From NCBI RefSeq assembly GCF_018406605.1, contig NZ_AP024545.1:2356001-2420000 (forward strand): a stretch of 64,000 bases of DNA, read 5' to 3'. Shown here piece after piece: positions 17,433-24,912 of the stretch (position 1 is its first letter; each line of letters opens with the position of its first letter). The DNA is from Noviluteimonas caseinilytica. Lineage in GTDB: Bacteria; Pseudomonadota; Gammaproteobacteria; Xanthomonadales; Xanthomonadaceae. The position numbers were made by a program, and so were the translations under genes. The notes under the pieces were generated by a model. The model saw only the letters and a program-made list of their open reading frames with translations. It did not search any database and had not been told where the DNA came from.

Positions 17433-18671
17433 ATGGAGCACGCCAACACACTGCCGCGCGACCTGCAGATCGTCGCCATCGTCCAGCGCCTCGCCGTGTG
17501 CGCCGACGCTGCACAGGTGTGCCACGCGCTGGCCGAATGCACGCGCAAGCTGATCGGCGCCGACGGCGTGACGGTGGTGATGCGCGACCACGAACGTTGC
17601 CGCTACGTCGAGGAAAACGCGATCGGCGAATTGTGGAAGGGCCAGGATTTCGCGATCGGAGAATGCATCTCCGGCTGGGCGATGCTCCACGACGAACAAC
17701 TGGCGATCCTCGACATCCGCCAGGACCCGCGCATCCCGCAATCGTTGTACGCGGCCACCTTCGTGCACAGCCTGGCGATGACGCCCATCGGGCACGATCC
17801 GGCGATCGGCGCGATGGGCGTGTACTGGTCGCATGAGCACGCAGCGACGGACGACGAACTCGCATCGCTGCGCGCGATCGCCGATTCGGCGGCCCTGGCG
17901 CTGGTGAACCTGCGGCTGGTGGAAGAACTGCGCGCCGCCAATGCGCGCAAGGAACAATTCCTCGCCAGCCTCGCGCACGAACTGGGCGCGCTGCTCGGGC
18001 CGCTGCGCACGTCGCTGCACCTGCAGGGCAATGCGTCCGACCTCGACGCGCATCGCCGCGCGCGCGACATCATGACGCGGCAGGTCGCGCGCCAGGCGCG
18101 CCTGGTGGACCACCTGCTCGAAGGCAGCGTGTTGCTGACCGGACTCGCGTCGTCGACCTGCGTGCCGCTGGACCTGGGCGAGGAGATCACCGAGGCCGTG
18201 CGCGCGCACGACGCTGCCGCGCAGGCGGCCGAAGTGCGCCTCGCGCTGGCGCCGTTGCCGGATCGCATGCCGATGCTGGGCGACCCCGCGCGCATCCGCC
18301 AGGCGCTCGCGCAGTTGCTGGACAACAGCGTGCGCTGCACGCCGCCGGGGGGACGCATCGAGGTGTCCGCGGCGATCGTCGGCGCCAACGCGGTGGTGCA
18401 CGTGGTCGACACGGGAATCGGCATTTCGCCGCGCACCTTGCCGCACGTGTTCGAACCGTTCTCGCGCCCGGCGGAAGAACCGGAACGCAGCCTCGCCGGG
18501 CTCGGCCTCGGCCTGAGCATGGTCTCGGCCATTGCCGCGATGCACGGCGGCAGCGCGACGCTGTCCAGCGACGGCCCGGGGCAGGGCGCGATCGCGACGC
18601 TGGAATTCCCGTTGCGCGAATCCGTGCGCGGGCAGGCGCATCCGCGCTCGGCGCGCGGCACCTTGCACTAG
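17433..18671 (+). CDS. GAF-domain histidine kinase
   Basis: A protein of about 412 residues with an N-terminal GAF sensor domain (~15-165, ADGVTVVMRDHERCRYVEEN and AMTPIGHDPAIGAMGVYWS), an H box (FLASLAHELGALLGPL, in which the usual Arg after HEL is Gly) and an HATPase domain (LLDNSVRCTPPGG, DTGIGIS, GLGLGLSMVSA). No membrane segment is visible, so it is a cytosolic sensor. It is third in the KaiC-like/hybrid kinase operon. A GTG at 17361 overlapping the preceding stop would add 24 residues and cannot be excluded. Confidence 0.82.
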   Translation: MEHANTLPRDLQIVAIVQRLAVCADAAQVCHALAECTRKLIGADGVTVVMRDHERCRYVEENAIGELWKGQDFAIGECISGWAMLHDEQLAILDIRQDPRIPQSLYAATFVHSLAMTPIGHDPAIGAMGVYWSHEHAATDDELASLRAIADSAALALVNLRLVEELRAANARKEQFLASLAHELGALLGPLRTSLHLQGNASDLDAHRRARDIMTRQVARQARLVDHLLEGSVLLTGLASSTCVPLDLGEEITEAVRAHDAAAQAAEVRLALAPLPDRMPMLGDPARIRQALAQLLDNSVRCTPPGGRIEVSAAIVGANAVVHVVDTGIGISPRTLPHVFEPFSRPAEEPERSLAGLGLGLSMVSAIAAMHGGSATLSSDGPGQGAIATLEFPLRESVRGQAHPRSARGTLH

Positions 18672-18685
18672 CCTTGCCGCTTCCG

Positions 18686-18718
18686 CGAAAACGGCGCGAC
18701 CTTGGCGATCGCGCCGTT
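18686..18718 (-). terminator. Probable terminator of the exbD gene
   Basis: A 10-bp perfect stem (AACGGCGCGA with TCGCGCCGTT, 9-nt loop). Read on the minus strand it is followed by TTTTCGC, a short T tract. It sits just beyond the exbD stop and also just beyond the convergent kinase gene. Confidence 0.5.
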
Positions 18719-18729
18719 CGCGTATTGGA

Positions 18730-19146
18730 TCAGTGCTGCACGAACGCGATGTGCTCGAGGTTGGCCTCGCGCGCGGCGGCCAGCACGCGCGTCACCACGC
18801 CGTAGTCGGCATCGCCGCTCGCATCGATCTTGACCAGGGGCGGATGCGCGGGATCGCGCTGCGCTTCCACCGCCATCAAGGCCTGCAGGGCCGAGTACGG
18901 CTGCACGCTGCCGTTCCAGGCGATCTCGTTGTTGGCGTCGATGCGCAGGTTGATCTCGGTCGGCGGCGGCGCCGGCTGGTCCTTTGCGATCCCGGGCAGG
19001 TTGAAGTCCACCGCCTTCGACAGCGTGGGCGCGGCCACCATGAAGATGATCAGCAGGACCAGCATCACGTCGACCAGCGGGGTGATGTTGATGTCCGCGA
19101 AGTCGCGGGCGGCGGGGACGGACGGGGAGAAGGCGGAGCTGGCCAT
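18730..19146 (-). CDS. exbD: ExbD/TolR-family biopolymer transport protein
   Basis: A 138-residue protein with a short cytoplasmic N-terminus, one membrane helix carrying the essential aspartate (ITPLVDVMLVLLIIFMVAAPTL) and a periplasmic domain. ExbD works with ExbB and TonB, using the proton gradient to energise TonB-dependent receptors. The start is well supported by GGAGGTGA just upstream. It stands alone: no exbB or tonB is adjacent, so its partners must be elsewhere. Several TonB receptors lie in the same window. Confidence 0.88.
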   Translation of the reverse strand: MASSAFSPSVPAARDFADINITPLVDVMLVLLIIFMVAAPTLSKAVDFNLPGIAKDQPAPPPTEINLRIDANNEIAWNGSVQPYSALQALMAVEAQRDPAHPPLVKIDASGDADYGVVTRVLAAAREANLEHIAFVQH

Positions 19147-19503
19147 GTGTCACCTCCATCGAGGGCGTCATGCCCTGTTGACCCCACGCTACGCCCGCCC
19201 TCACGAATCGCGCAAGCGGGGCTGCGTGACGTGCGCGCGGTCACTCCTTCACGCGTCGACAACATTCGTGACGGCCGCTTCGTTTGCGCAAACCGCAGAG
19301 TTAGCGAATTCCTAACTTTGCGTTGATCGCTCGATTTCCGCATTCAGAAGTGTGTTCTTGAATGAAGACTGTGTGAAAACCCGGACTTACCCACAATTTT
19401 CGACATTCGCGCTTCCACTTTTTCACGCCATCAATACATTTGCCCTCGGCCCGGGGACATCCCGTGCGACGTCCCCCGAATCAATTTTTCCCGAGGCTTT
19501 CCA
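19147..19503. other. 357-bp intergenic region with two dyads
   Basis: No gene is supported here. It is more AT-rich than its surroundings and contains AGTTAG-n7-CTAACT (19299-19317) and an imperfect dyad ATTCAGAA-n5-TTCTTGAAT (19342-19363), then TTGAATGAAGACTGTG-like promoter-like sequence. It must hold the promoter of the exported beta-helix gene at 19504 and that of exbD. Confidence 0.5.
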
Positions 19504-20646
19504 ATGAATCGCAGCAACGAGCAGCTGGTCCAGGTGGTCACGACGCCGATGGCGCGCCGTACGTTCCTCAAGAACTCCGCCCTCCTGGCGGTCCCCGCGA
19601 TCCTCGGTGGCGTTTCGCTGCCGGCGCTTGCCCTGACCGCACCCCCGGTTCGCACGCGTGGCACCACGGTCCTCAACGTCAAGAACTACGGCGCCATCGG
19701 CGACGGCATCCATGACGACACCGCTGCCATCCAGGCCGCGATCAACGCGCTGCCGACCGCCGGCGGCACTGTGACGGTCCCGGCCGGCACGTACCTGATC
19801 GACACCACCAAGAAGATCAACCTGCGCAGCTCGATGCTCTTCAGCATGGACCCGCTGGCGATCCTCAAGGCCAAGACCGCTTCGGTCTCGCGCCACTACC
19901 TGATCTACGTCAACGGCAAGTCCGACGTCGAAATCGCGGGCGGCCAGCTGGTGGGCGAGCGCGACACGCACAAGTACATGACCTCCAGCACCGACGAGTG
20001 GGGCCACGGCATCCAGATCCTCGGCGGCAAGCGCGTCACCGTGCGCGACCTGAGAGTGAGCAAGTGCACCGGCGACGGCGTGTGCATCGGCGGCTCGTCC
20101 AGCGACGTGGTCATCGCCAACATCATCGCCACCGGCAACCGCCGCAACGGCCTGTCGGTCACCAACTGCACCAACATCAAGGTGTACGACTCCGAGTTCA
20201 GCTTCACCGCCGGCACCTCGCCGGAGTGCGGCATCGACATCGAACCCGATGCGGGCTACACCTGCTCCAACGTGCTCATCCAGAACTGCCGCATCAACAA
20301 CAACAACAAGTACGGCATCAACATCTGGAAGAACACCTCGGCCATCACCATCACGCAGTCCACGCTCGAGCTCAACGGCAGCCTGGGCATGGGCACCAAC
20401 GGCGTCAACGGCCTGACGGTCACCAACAACACGGTCCGCAGCAACTCCGCCACCGGCATCGTCTTCAACGACGGCACCAAGAACCTCAACCACAGCGGCA
20501 ACCTGTCGTACGGCAACTACACGCGCCTGGGCGCCAAGGTCCGCACGCCGTTCACGCAGACCGGCTGGACGAGCAAGATCGAGCGCGACATCCTGATCCG
20601 CGGCACCACCAGCGGCATCGTGATCGGTTCGAACAACTACAAGTAA
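19504..20646 (+). CDS. Tat-exported right-handed beta-helix protein (pectate lyase-like)
   Basis: A 380-residue protein with a twin-arginine signal (ARRTFLKNSALLAVPAILGG, residues ~17-36) preceded by an N-terminal extension. The mature part opens with the Pectate_lyase_3 signature (VKNYGAIGDGIHDDTAAIQAAI) and continues with repeating parallel beta-helix turns rich in asparagine (VTNNTVRSNSATGIVFND). This fold is used by pectate lyases, polygalacturonases, other polysaccharide lyases and phage tailspikes, so the substrate is not known. A GAGG site precedes the ATG. The protein is likely folded in the cytoplasm before export. A strong terminator follows at 20680. Confidence 0.82.
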   Translation: MNRSNEQLVQVVTTPMARRTFLKNSALLAVPAILGGVSLPALALTAPPVRTRGTTVLNVKNYGAIGDGIHDDTAAIQAAINALPTAGGTVTVPAGTYLIDTTKKINLRSSMLFSMDPLAILKAKTASVSRHYLIYVNGKSDVEIAGGQLVGERDTHKYMTSSTDEWGHGIQILGGKRVTVRDLRVSKCTGDGVCIGGSSSDVVIANIIATGNRRNGLSVTNCTNIKVYDSEFSFTAGTSPECGIDIEPDAGYTCSNVLIQNCRINNNNKYGINIWKNTSAITITQSTLELNGSLGMGTNGVNGLTVTNNTVRSNSATGIVFNDGTKNLNHSGNLSYGNYTRLGAKVRTPFTQTGWTSKIERDILIRGTTSGIVIGSNNYK

Positions 20647-20679
20647 TCGCTACACCTGTCGCACTCGTCGGCGACATGC

Positions 20680-20713
20680 GGGGCCCCCGAGCGATCGGGG
20701 GCCCCTTTCTTTT
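20680..20713 (+). terminator. Strong intrinsic terminator
   Basis: An 11-bp stem (GGGGCCCCCGA with TCGGGGGCCCC, loop GCGA) followed by TTTCTTTT. It ends the beta-helix gene. The reverse strand has GGGGCC without an equal T tract, so it acts mainly on the plus strand. Confidence 0.9.
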
Positions 20714-20720
20714 GCGCGCG

Positions 20721-21086
20721 TCATTCGGGGGTGTGGCAGACCGCTTCGATGTTGTGCCCGTCGGGCCCGATGACGAACGCGCCGTAATACGCCGGGTGGT
20801 AATCGCGCGGGCCCGGTGCGCCGTTGTCGCGGCCGCCGGCGACCAGGGCCGCGGCATGGAAGGCGTGCACGTGCGCGCGATCGGCTGCCACGAAGGCGAG
20901 ATGGATGCCGCCCGGAGCGGGCCCGCGATCGCCGATCCAGAACTGCGGCTGGCGCCCGCTGCCGAACATGCACCAGCCGTCGCCTTCGATCAGCACGGAG
21001 ATCCCGAGCGGGGCGAGTGCGGCCGTGTAGAACGCGCGGCTGGCGGACAGGTCGCTGACATACAGGCCGACGTGGTCGAGGATCAT
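20721..21086 (-). CDS. VOC (glyoxalase/bleomycin-resistance) family protein
   Basis: A 121-residue single VOC module: the opening MILDHVGLYVSDLSASRAFY, a middle strand IHLAFVAADRAHVHAF and the end YYGAFVIGPDGHNIEAVCH. Likely metal ligands are the first His (DHVGLYV), a central His and the C-terminal Glu. Members include glyoxalases, dioxygenases and resistance proteins; no specific substrate can be named. Its ATG overlaps the stop of the upstream TPR gene (ATGA), so the two form one translational unit. Confidence 0.8.
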   Translation of the reverse strand: MILDHVGLYVSDLSASRAFYTAALAPLGISVLIEGDGWCMFGSGRQPQFWIGDRGPAPGGIHLAFVAADRAHVHAFHAAALVAGGRDNGAPGPRDYHPAYYGAFVIGPDGHNIEAVCHTPE

Positions 21087-22618
21087 GGGCGTGCGGTCCT
21101 TGTGGCGGGGGAAGCATCGAGCCGCGCGAGCGCCTGCTGCGCATGGCGGCGATTGGGGTAGTGGGCGAGGGTGCGGCGATACGCGTCGCGGGCGTCGTTC
21201 GCGCGGCCGAGCGATGCGTACAGGTCGCCGAGCAGTTCATCGGCGGGCAACGTGGGTGCGGGCGTGACGGCGGGTTTCGGCGTGGTCGCTTCCAGGGTGG
21301 CCGCGGCCTGCAGTTTCGTGATCGCTTCGGCCGGGTGCCCGTTCGCCTTCGCGATCGCCGATTCCAGTTCGAAGCACAAGATGTGGATGTTGCGTTCGAA
21401 CGCGGCTTCCTTCGCGGCGCCCATCGCGTCCAGCAAGGCCCGCATGCGCGTCAACGCGGCGCGCGCATCGTCCATGTGCCCGAGGTGCGCGGCGCCGAGC
21501 CCATGCGCGAACTGCGCGATCGCTTCGGGCCAGGCGTACTTGTCCCAGTCCACCCACGCGGGCTGGCGCGGCACGATCGCGGCGGCGGCCTGCCAGTCGC
21601 GGCGCTCCAGCACGTAGCGCGCCTGCGTCGACGCCAGGTGGAACGCCGTCTTGAATGACGGTTGCAGGTCTTTGGTCGCCCACAATCGATCGCGTTGCGC
21701 GGCGGCCTGCGCGTCCTTGCCCTGCTGCAGCCAGGCGTACACGAGGTATTCGATCGCGTGCGGATATTCGTCCCACACGTACTGGCCCTTGTCGCCCGCG
21801 GGCACCTTCAACGCGGCCTCGGCCGCGCGCAGGTTGCCGCGCACCACGCCGTCCCAGTCGCCCAGGCGCGTGTACACGTGCGTGGGCATGTGCAGCGCGT
21901 GCGGGTTGTCGGGCGCGACGCGTTCGTAGCGACGGGTGATGTCGAGCAATTCCTTCTCGCGGCCCGGCACATCGTTGGCATGCACGATGTAATGCATTGC
22001 ACCCGGATGATCCGGGTTGTGCGCGAGGATCGGCACGAGCAACGCGGCGGCGCGATCGGCATGCGTGCGGTCGATGCGGTCGGCGGGCGTGGTGGCCAGG
22101 ATCGCAAGTGCGTAGAAGGCGGTGACGTCGTCGTCTTTCGGCAGTGACGCATGCAGGCGTGCGAGCGACGCTTCCCAACGATGGATGCGCGCCCAGTAAT
22201 CCTCCGAGGCGGGCGTCTCGAAGAACGCGGCTGCGCTGTCGATGAAGCCGATGTCGCGCGGCGAGCTCGGTTTCAAGGCGCGCGCTTTCTGCACCTCGTC
22301 CCAGCCGAGCGTGCGGTCGGCCAGCGTCGGCCGCGTGGGCCACAGCGGCTGGAACAACGTCATCGCGATGCCCCAGTGCGCCATCGCGCAGGCGGGGTCG
22401 CGCTCGGCCACCTTGCGGAAGGCCGCGCGCGCGTCCGGATAGGTCATGTGGTGGAGCAGGGCGAGGGCGTGGTCGAAGTCGGCGCGCACCGCCGGCGCGC
22501 AATCGACGCGGAAGTCCACGTGGCCGAGGTGGCCGGCGTGCGGGGCGTCCGCGCAGGCGGGCGCGGTGCAGGCGAGCAGGGCGGCCAGGCCGGCGGCCAT
22601 CGTCGAGCGTTGCGGCAT
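21083..22618 (-). CDS. Exported TPR-repeat protein
   Basis: A 511-residue protein with a signal peptide (MPQRSTMAAGLAALLACTAPACA) and tetratricopeptide-like helical repeats through most of its length (DARAAFRKVAERDPACAMAHWGIAM; ELLGDLYASLGRANDARDAYRRTLAHYPN). The repeats suggest protein-protein interaction in the periplasm or envelope; no catalytic motif is recognised. The ATG has an AGGGAGA site and was preferred to one 45 nt upstream. It is divergent from zwf, and the operator at 22659 lies 40 nt upstream of this start, so it may belong to the sugar regulon. Confidence 0.75.
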   Translation of the reverse strand: MPQRSTMAAGLAALLACTAPACADAPHAGHLGHVDFRVDCAPAVRADFDHALALLHHMTYPDARAAFRKVAERDPACAMAHWGIAMTLFQPLWPTRPTLADRTLGWDEVQKARALKPSSPRDIGFIDSAAAFFETPASEDYWARIHRWEASLARLHASLPKDDDVTAFYALAILATTPADRIDRTHADRAAALLVPILAHNPDHPGAMHYIVHANDVPGREKELLDITRRYERVAPDNPHALHMPTHVYTRLGDWDGVVRGNLRAAEAALKVPAGDKGQYVWDEYPHAIEYLVYAWLQQGKDAQAAAQRDRLWATKDLQPSFKTAFHLASTQARYVLERRDWQAAAAIVPRQPAWVDWDKYAWPEAIAQFAHGLGAAHLGHMDDARAALTRMRALLDAMGAAKEAAFERNIHILCFELESAIAKANGHPAEAITKLQAAATLEATTPKPAVTPAPTLPADELLGDLYASLGRANDARDAYRRTLAHYPNRRHAQQALARLDASPATRTARP

Positions 22619-22658
22619 CGCGCATCTCCCTGGCAGGACTGGCCGGACGATACGCCCA

Positions 22659-22672
22659 TGCAAACGTATGCA
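22659..22672. promoter_or_regulatory. LacI-type operator TGCAAACGTATGCA upstream of zwf
   Basis: A 14-bp palindrome with one mismatch and the central CG step typical of LacI-family operators. It resembles the sites at 32011 and 41220. It ends 71 nt before the zwf ATG and starts 40 nt upstream of the TPR gene. Confidence 0.65.
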
Positions 22673-22743
22673 CCGCCGCCGTCACCGCAGGGAAGGCCCG
22701 GCGGGTTTATGGTGGGACCTCCCCGACGCCCCATTCAGGCCGC

Positions 22744-24204
22744 ATGCCCGCTACGCCCGCTTCGCTGCTCGTCATCTTCGGCGCCTCCGGCGACCTCGCG
22801 CAGCGAATGCTGCTGCCGTCCCTCTACGGGTTGCAGCACGCGGCCCTGTTGCCGGCCGGCCTGCGCATCCTCGGCACCGCGCGCAGCGAGTACGAAGTCG
22901 CCGCCTTCCGCGACCTCGTCGCCGATGCCGTGCGCCGCAACGTGCCCGCCGCCGATGTCGATCCCGCTTCGCTCGACGCCTTGCTCGCGCGCCTGGACTA
23001 CCAGGCCGCCGACAGCAGCGACGCCGCGTCGATGCAACGCCTCGGCGAACGCGTCACCGCGCTGCGCAACGGCGACGTCCTCTATCACCTGAGCACCGCG
23101 CCGCGCTTCTACGGCCCCATCTGCGACGCACTCGGCGCGATGGGCCTGGCCGGCCCCGGCACGCGCGTGATGCTGGAAAAACCCATCGGCCACGACCTGG
23201 CCAGCGCGATCGAGATCAATGACGGCGTCGCGCGCGTGTTCGACGAAGACCGCGTGTTCCGCACCGACCATTACCTCGGCAAGGAAGGCGTGCAGAACCT
23301 GATCGCGCTGCGCTTCGGCAACGCGATGTTCGAACCGCTGTGGAATGCGCGCCACATCCAGCAAGTGCAGATCACCGTGGCCGAGACCGTCGGCGTGGAA
23401 GGCCGCGGCGATTACTACGACACCTCCGGCGCCACGCGCGACATGCTGCAGAACCACTTGCTGCAGTTGTTGTGTCTCACCGCGATGGAGCCGCCCGCGC
23501 GCTTCGAACCCACGGCGGTGCGCAACGAGAAGATCAAGGTGCTGCGTTCGCTGCGCCGCATCGGGCGCAACGAAGTGCAGGCCGAAACCGTCGCCGGCCA
23601 GTACACCTCCGGCGCTGTGGGCGCGAAGGTCGTGCCGGGCTACATCGACGAACTCGGCCATCCGAGCCGCACGGAAACCTTCGTCGCGCTGCGCGCGCAC
23701 ATCGACAACTGGCGCTGGTCCGGCGTGCCGTTCTACCTGCGTACGGGCAAGCGCATGGCGCGGCGGTCTACGGAAATCCACCTGCAGCTGAAGTCCGTGC
23801 CGCATTCGATCTTCGATCCCGGCGCGCACATCGCGCCGAACGCGCTCACCATCCGCCTGCAGCCCGACGAACGCATCGAGCTGCGCGTGATGAGCAAGAC
23901 GCCGGGCCTGGATCGCGCGGGCATGCGCCTGTCGGAGGTCGAACTGGACCTCGACATGCACGAAGAATTCGCCGATTCCACGCGGCGTCCCGCGTACGAG
24001 CGCCTGTACATGGATGCGCTGGAAGGCAACGGCACGCTGTTCGTGCGCCGCGACGAGACCGAAGCCGCGTGGGAATGGGTGGACGCGATCCTCGACGGCT
24101 GGCGCGCCGCCGACGTACGCCCGCGCCCGTATCCCGCCGGCACGTGGGGCCCGGCCAGCGCGATCGCGATGACCGAGCGCCACGGCCACACCTGGCGCGA
24201 GTAG
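22744..24204 (+). CDS. zwf: Glucose-6-phosphate 1-dehydrogenase
   Basis: A 486-residue enzyme oxidising glucose-6-phosphate to 6-phosphogluconolactone with NAD(P)+. It shows the N-terminal dinucleotide fold (LLVIFGASGDLAQRMLLPSLY), the EKPIGHDL motif and the substrate/catalytic signature RTDHYLGKE near residues 172-180, plus the KIKVLRSLRRI region. Length is normal for bacterial Zwf. It leads the overlapping zwf-pgl-edd-glk-eda operon, the Entner-Doudoroff route. The operator 71 nt upstream suggests induction by maltodextrin or another sugar through the LacI regulator. Confidence 0.95.
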   Translation: MPATPASLLVIFGASGDLAQRMLLPSLYGLQHAALLPAGLRILGTARSEYEVAAFRDLVADAVRRNVPAADVDPASLDALLARLDYQAADSSDAASMQRLGERVTALRNGDVLYHLSTAPRFYGPICDALGAMGLAGPGTRVMLEKPIGHDLASAIEINDGVARVFDEDRVFRTDHYLGKEGVQNLIALRFGNAMFEPLWNARHIQQVQITVAETVGVEGRGDYYDTSGATRDMLQNHLLQLLCLTAMEPPARFEPTAVRNEKIKVLRSLRRIGRNEVQAETVAGQYTSGAVGAKVVPGYIDELGHPSRTETFVALRAHIDNWRWSGVPFYLRTGKRMARRSTEIHLQLKSVPHSIFDPGAHIAPNALTIRLQPDERIELRVMSKTPGLDRAGMRLSEVELDLDMHEEFADSTRRPAYERLYMDALEGNGTLFVRRDETEAAWEWVDAILDGWRAADVRPRPYPAGTWGPASAIAMTERHGHTWRE

Positions 24205-24207
24205 ACG

Positions 24208-24912
24208 ATGGCCTGGACCGAGCACGTGTACGAGGATGCGGATGCGCTGGGCGCGGCGCTCGCCACGGTGCTCGAAGAGACCTGCCGCACCGCGCTCGCC
24301 GAACGCGGCCGCGCGCACCTGGCCCTCGCCGGCGGGCGCACGCCGTTCCCCGCGTATCGCCGCCTCGCGCAACGGCCGCTCGAATGGCGACACGTGCAGG
24401 TGCTGCCCACCGACGAACGCTGCGTGCCGCACGATCACCCGGCGGCCAACATCACCGAGTTGCGCAAGGCCTTCGCCGACGCCGAGGGGTTGCTGCTGGA
24501 ATCGCTGACGGTGGAATCCGGCGATCCCGCCCAATCCGAAGCGCAGGCCTGCCGCTTGCTCGCGTTCCAGCCCGATGCGTTCGATGCCGTCGTCGTCGGC
24601 ATGGGGATGGATGCGCACACCGCGTCGCTGTTCCCGGGTGCGAAGCAACTGCCCGCCGCACTCGATCCGGCCAGCGTGCTCGATGCCTGCCGCATCGATC
24701 CCGATCCGCTGCCGCCCGAAGCCCCGTTCCCGCGCATCACGCTCACCCTGGCGCGCCTGCTGCGCACGCGCTCGCTGCACCTCGCGCTCAGCGGCGAAGG
24801 GAAGCATGATGTGCTGCGCGTCGCGCAGTCTTCGCAGGATGCGTTGCGCCACCCGATCGCCGCACTGCTGAACGCGCCCGACCAGATCGTGCACGTGCAC
24901 TGGAGTCCCTGA
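24208..24912 (+). CDS. pgl: 6-phosphogluconolactonase
   Basis: A 234-residue DevB-type lactonase with the family features ALAGGRTPFPAYRRLA (phosphate loop), VLPTDERCVPHDHPAANI and GMGMDAHTASLFPG. It hydrolyses 6-phosphogluconolactone to 6-phosphogluconate in the cytoplasm. It begins 3 nt after the zwf stop, and its own stop overlaps the edd start by one base. Confidence 0.94.
   Translation: MAWTEHVYEDADALGAALATVLEETCRTALAERGRAHLALAGGRTPFPAYRRLAQRPLEWRHVQVLPTDERCVPHDHPAANITELRKAFADAEGLLLESLTVESGDPAQSEAQACRLLAFQPDAFDAVVVGMGMDAHTASLFPGAKQLPAALDPASVLDACRIDPDPLPPEAPFPRITLTLARLLRTRSLHLALSGEGKHDVLRVAQSSQDALRHPIAALLNAPDQIVHVHWSP

Noticed and set aside
19429..19444. Possible fourth LacI operator (TCAATACATTTGCC) before the beta-helix gene
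   Set aside because: It lacks the central CG and the dyad symmetry seen at the other three sites, so it was not counted.
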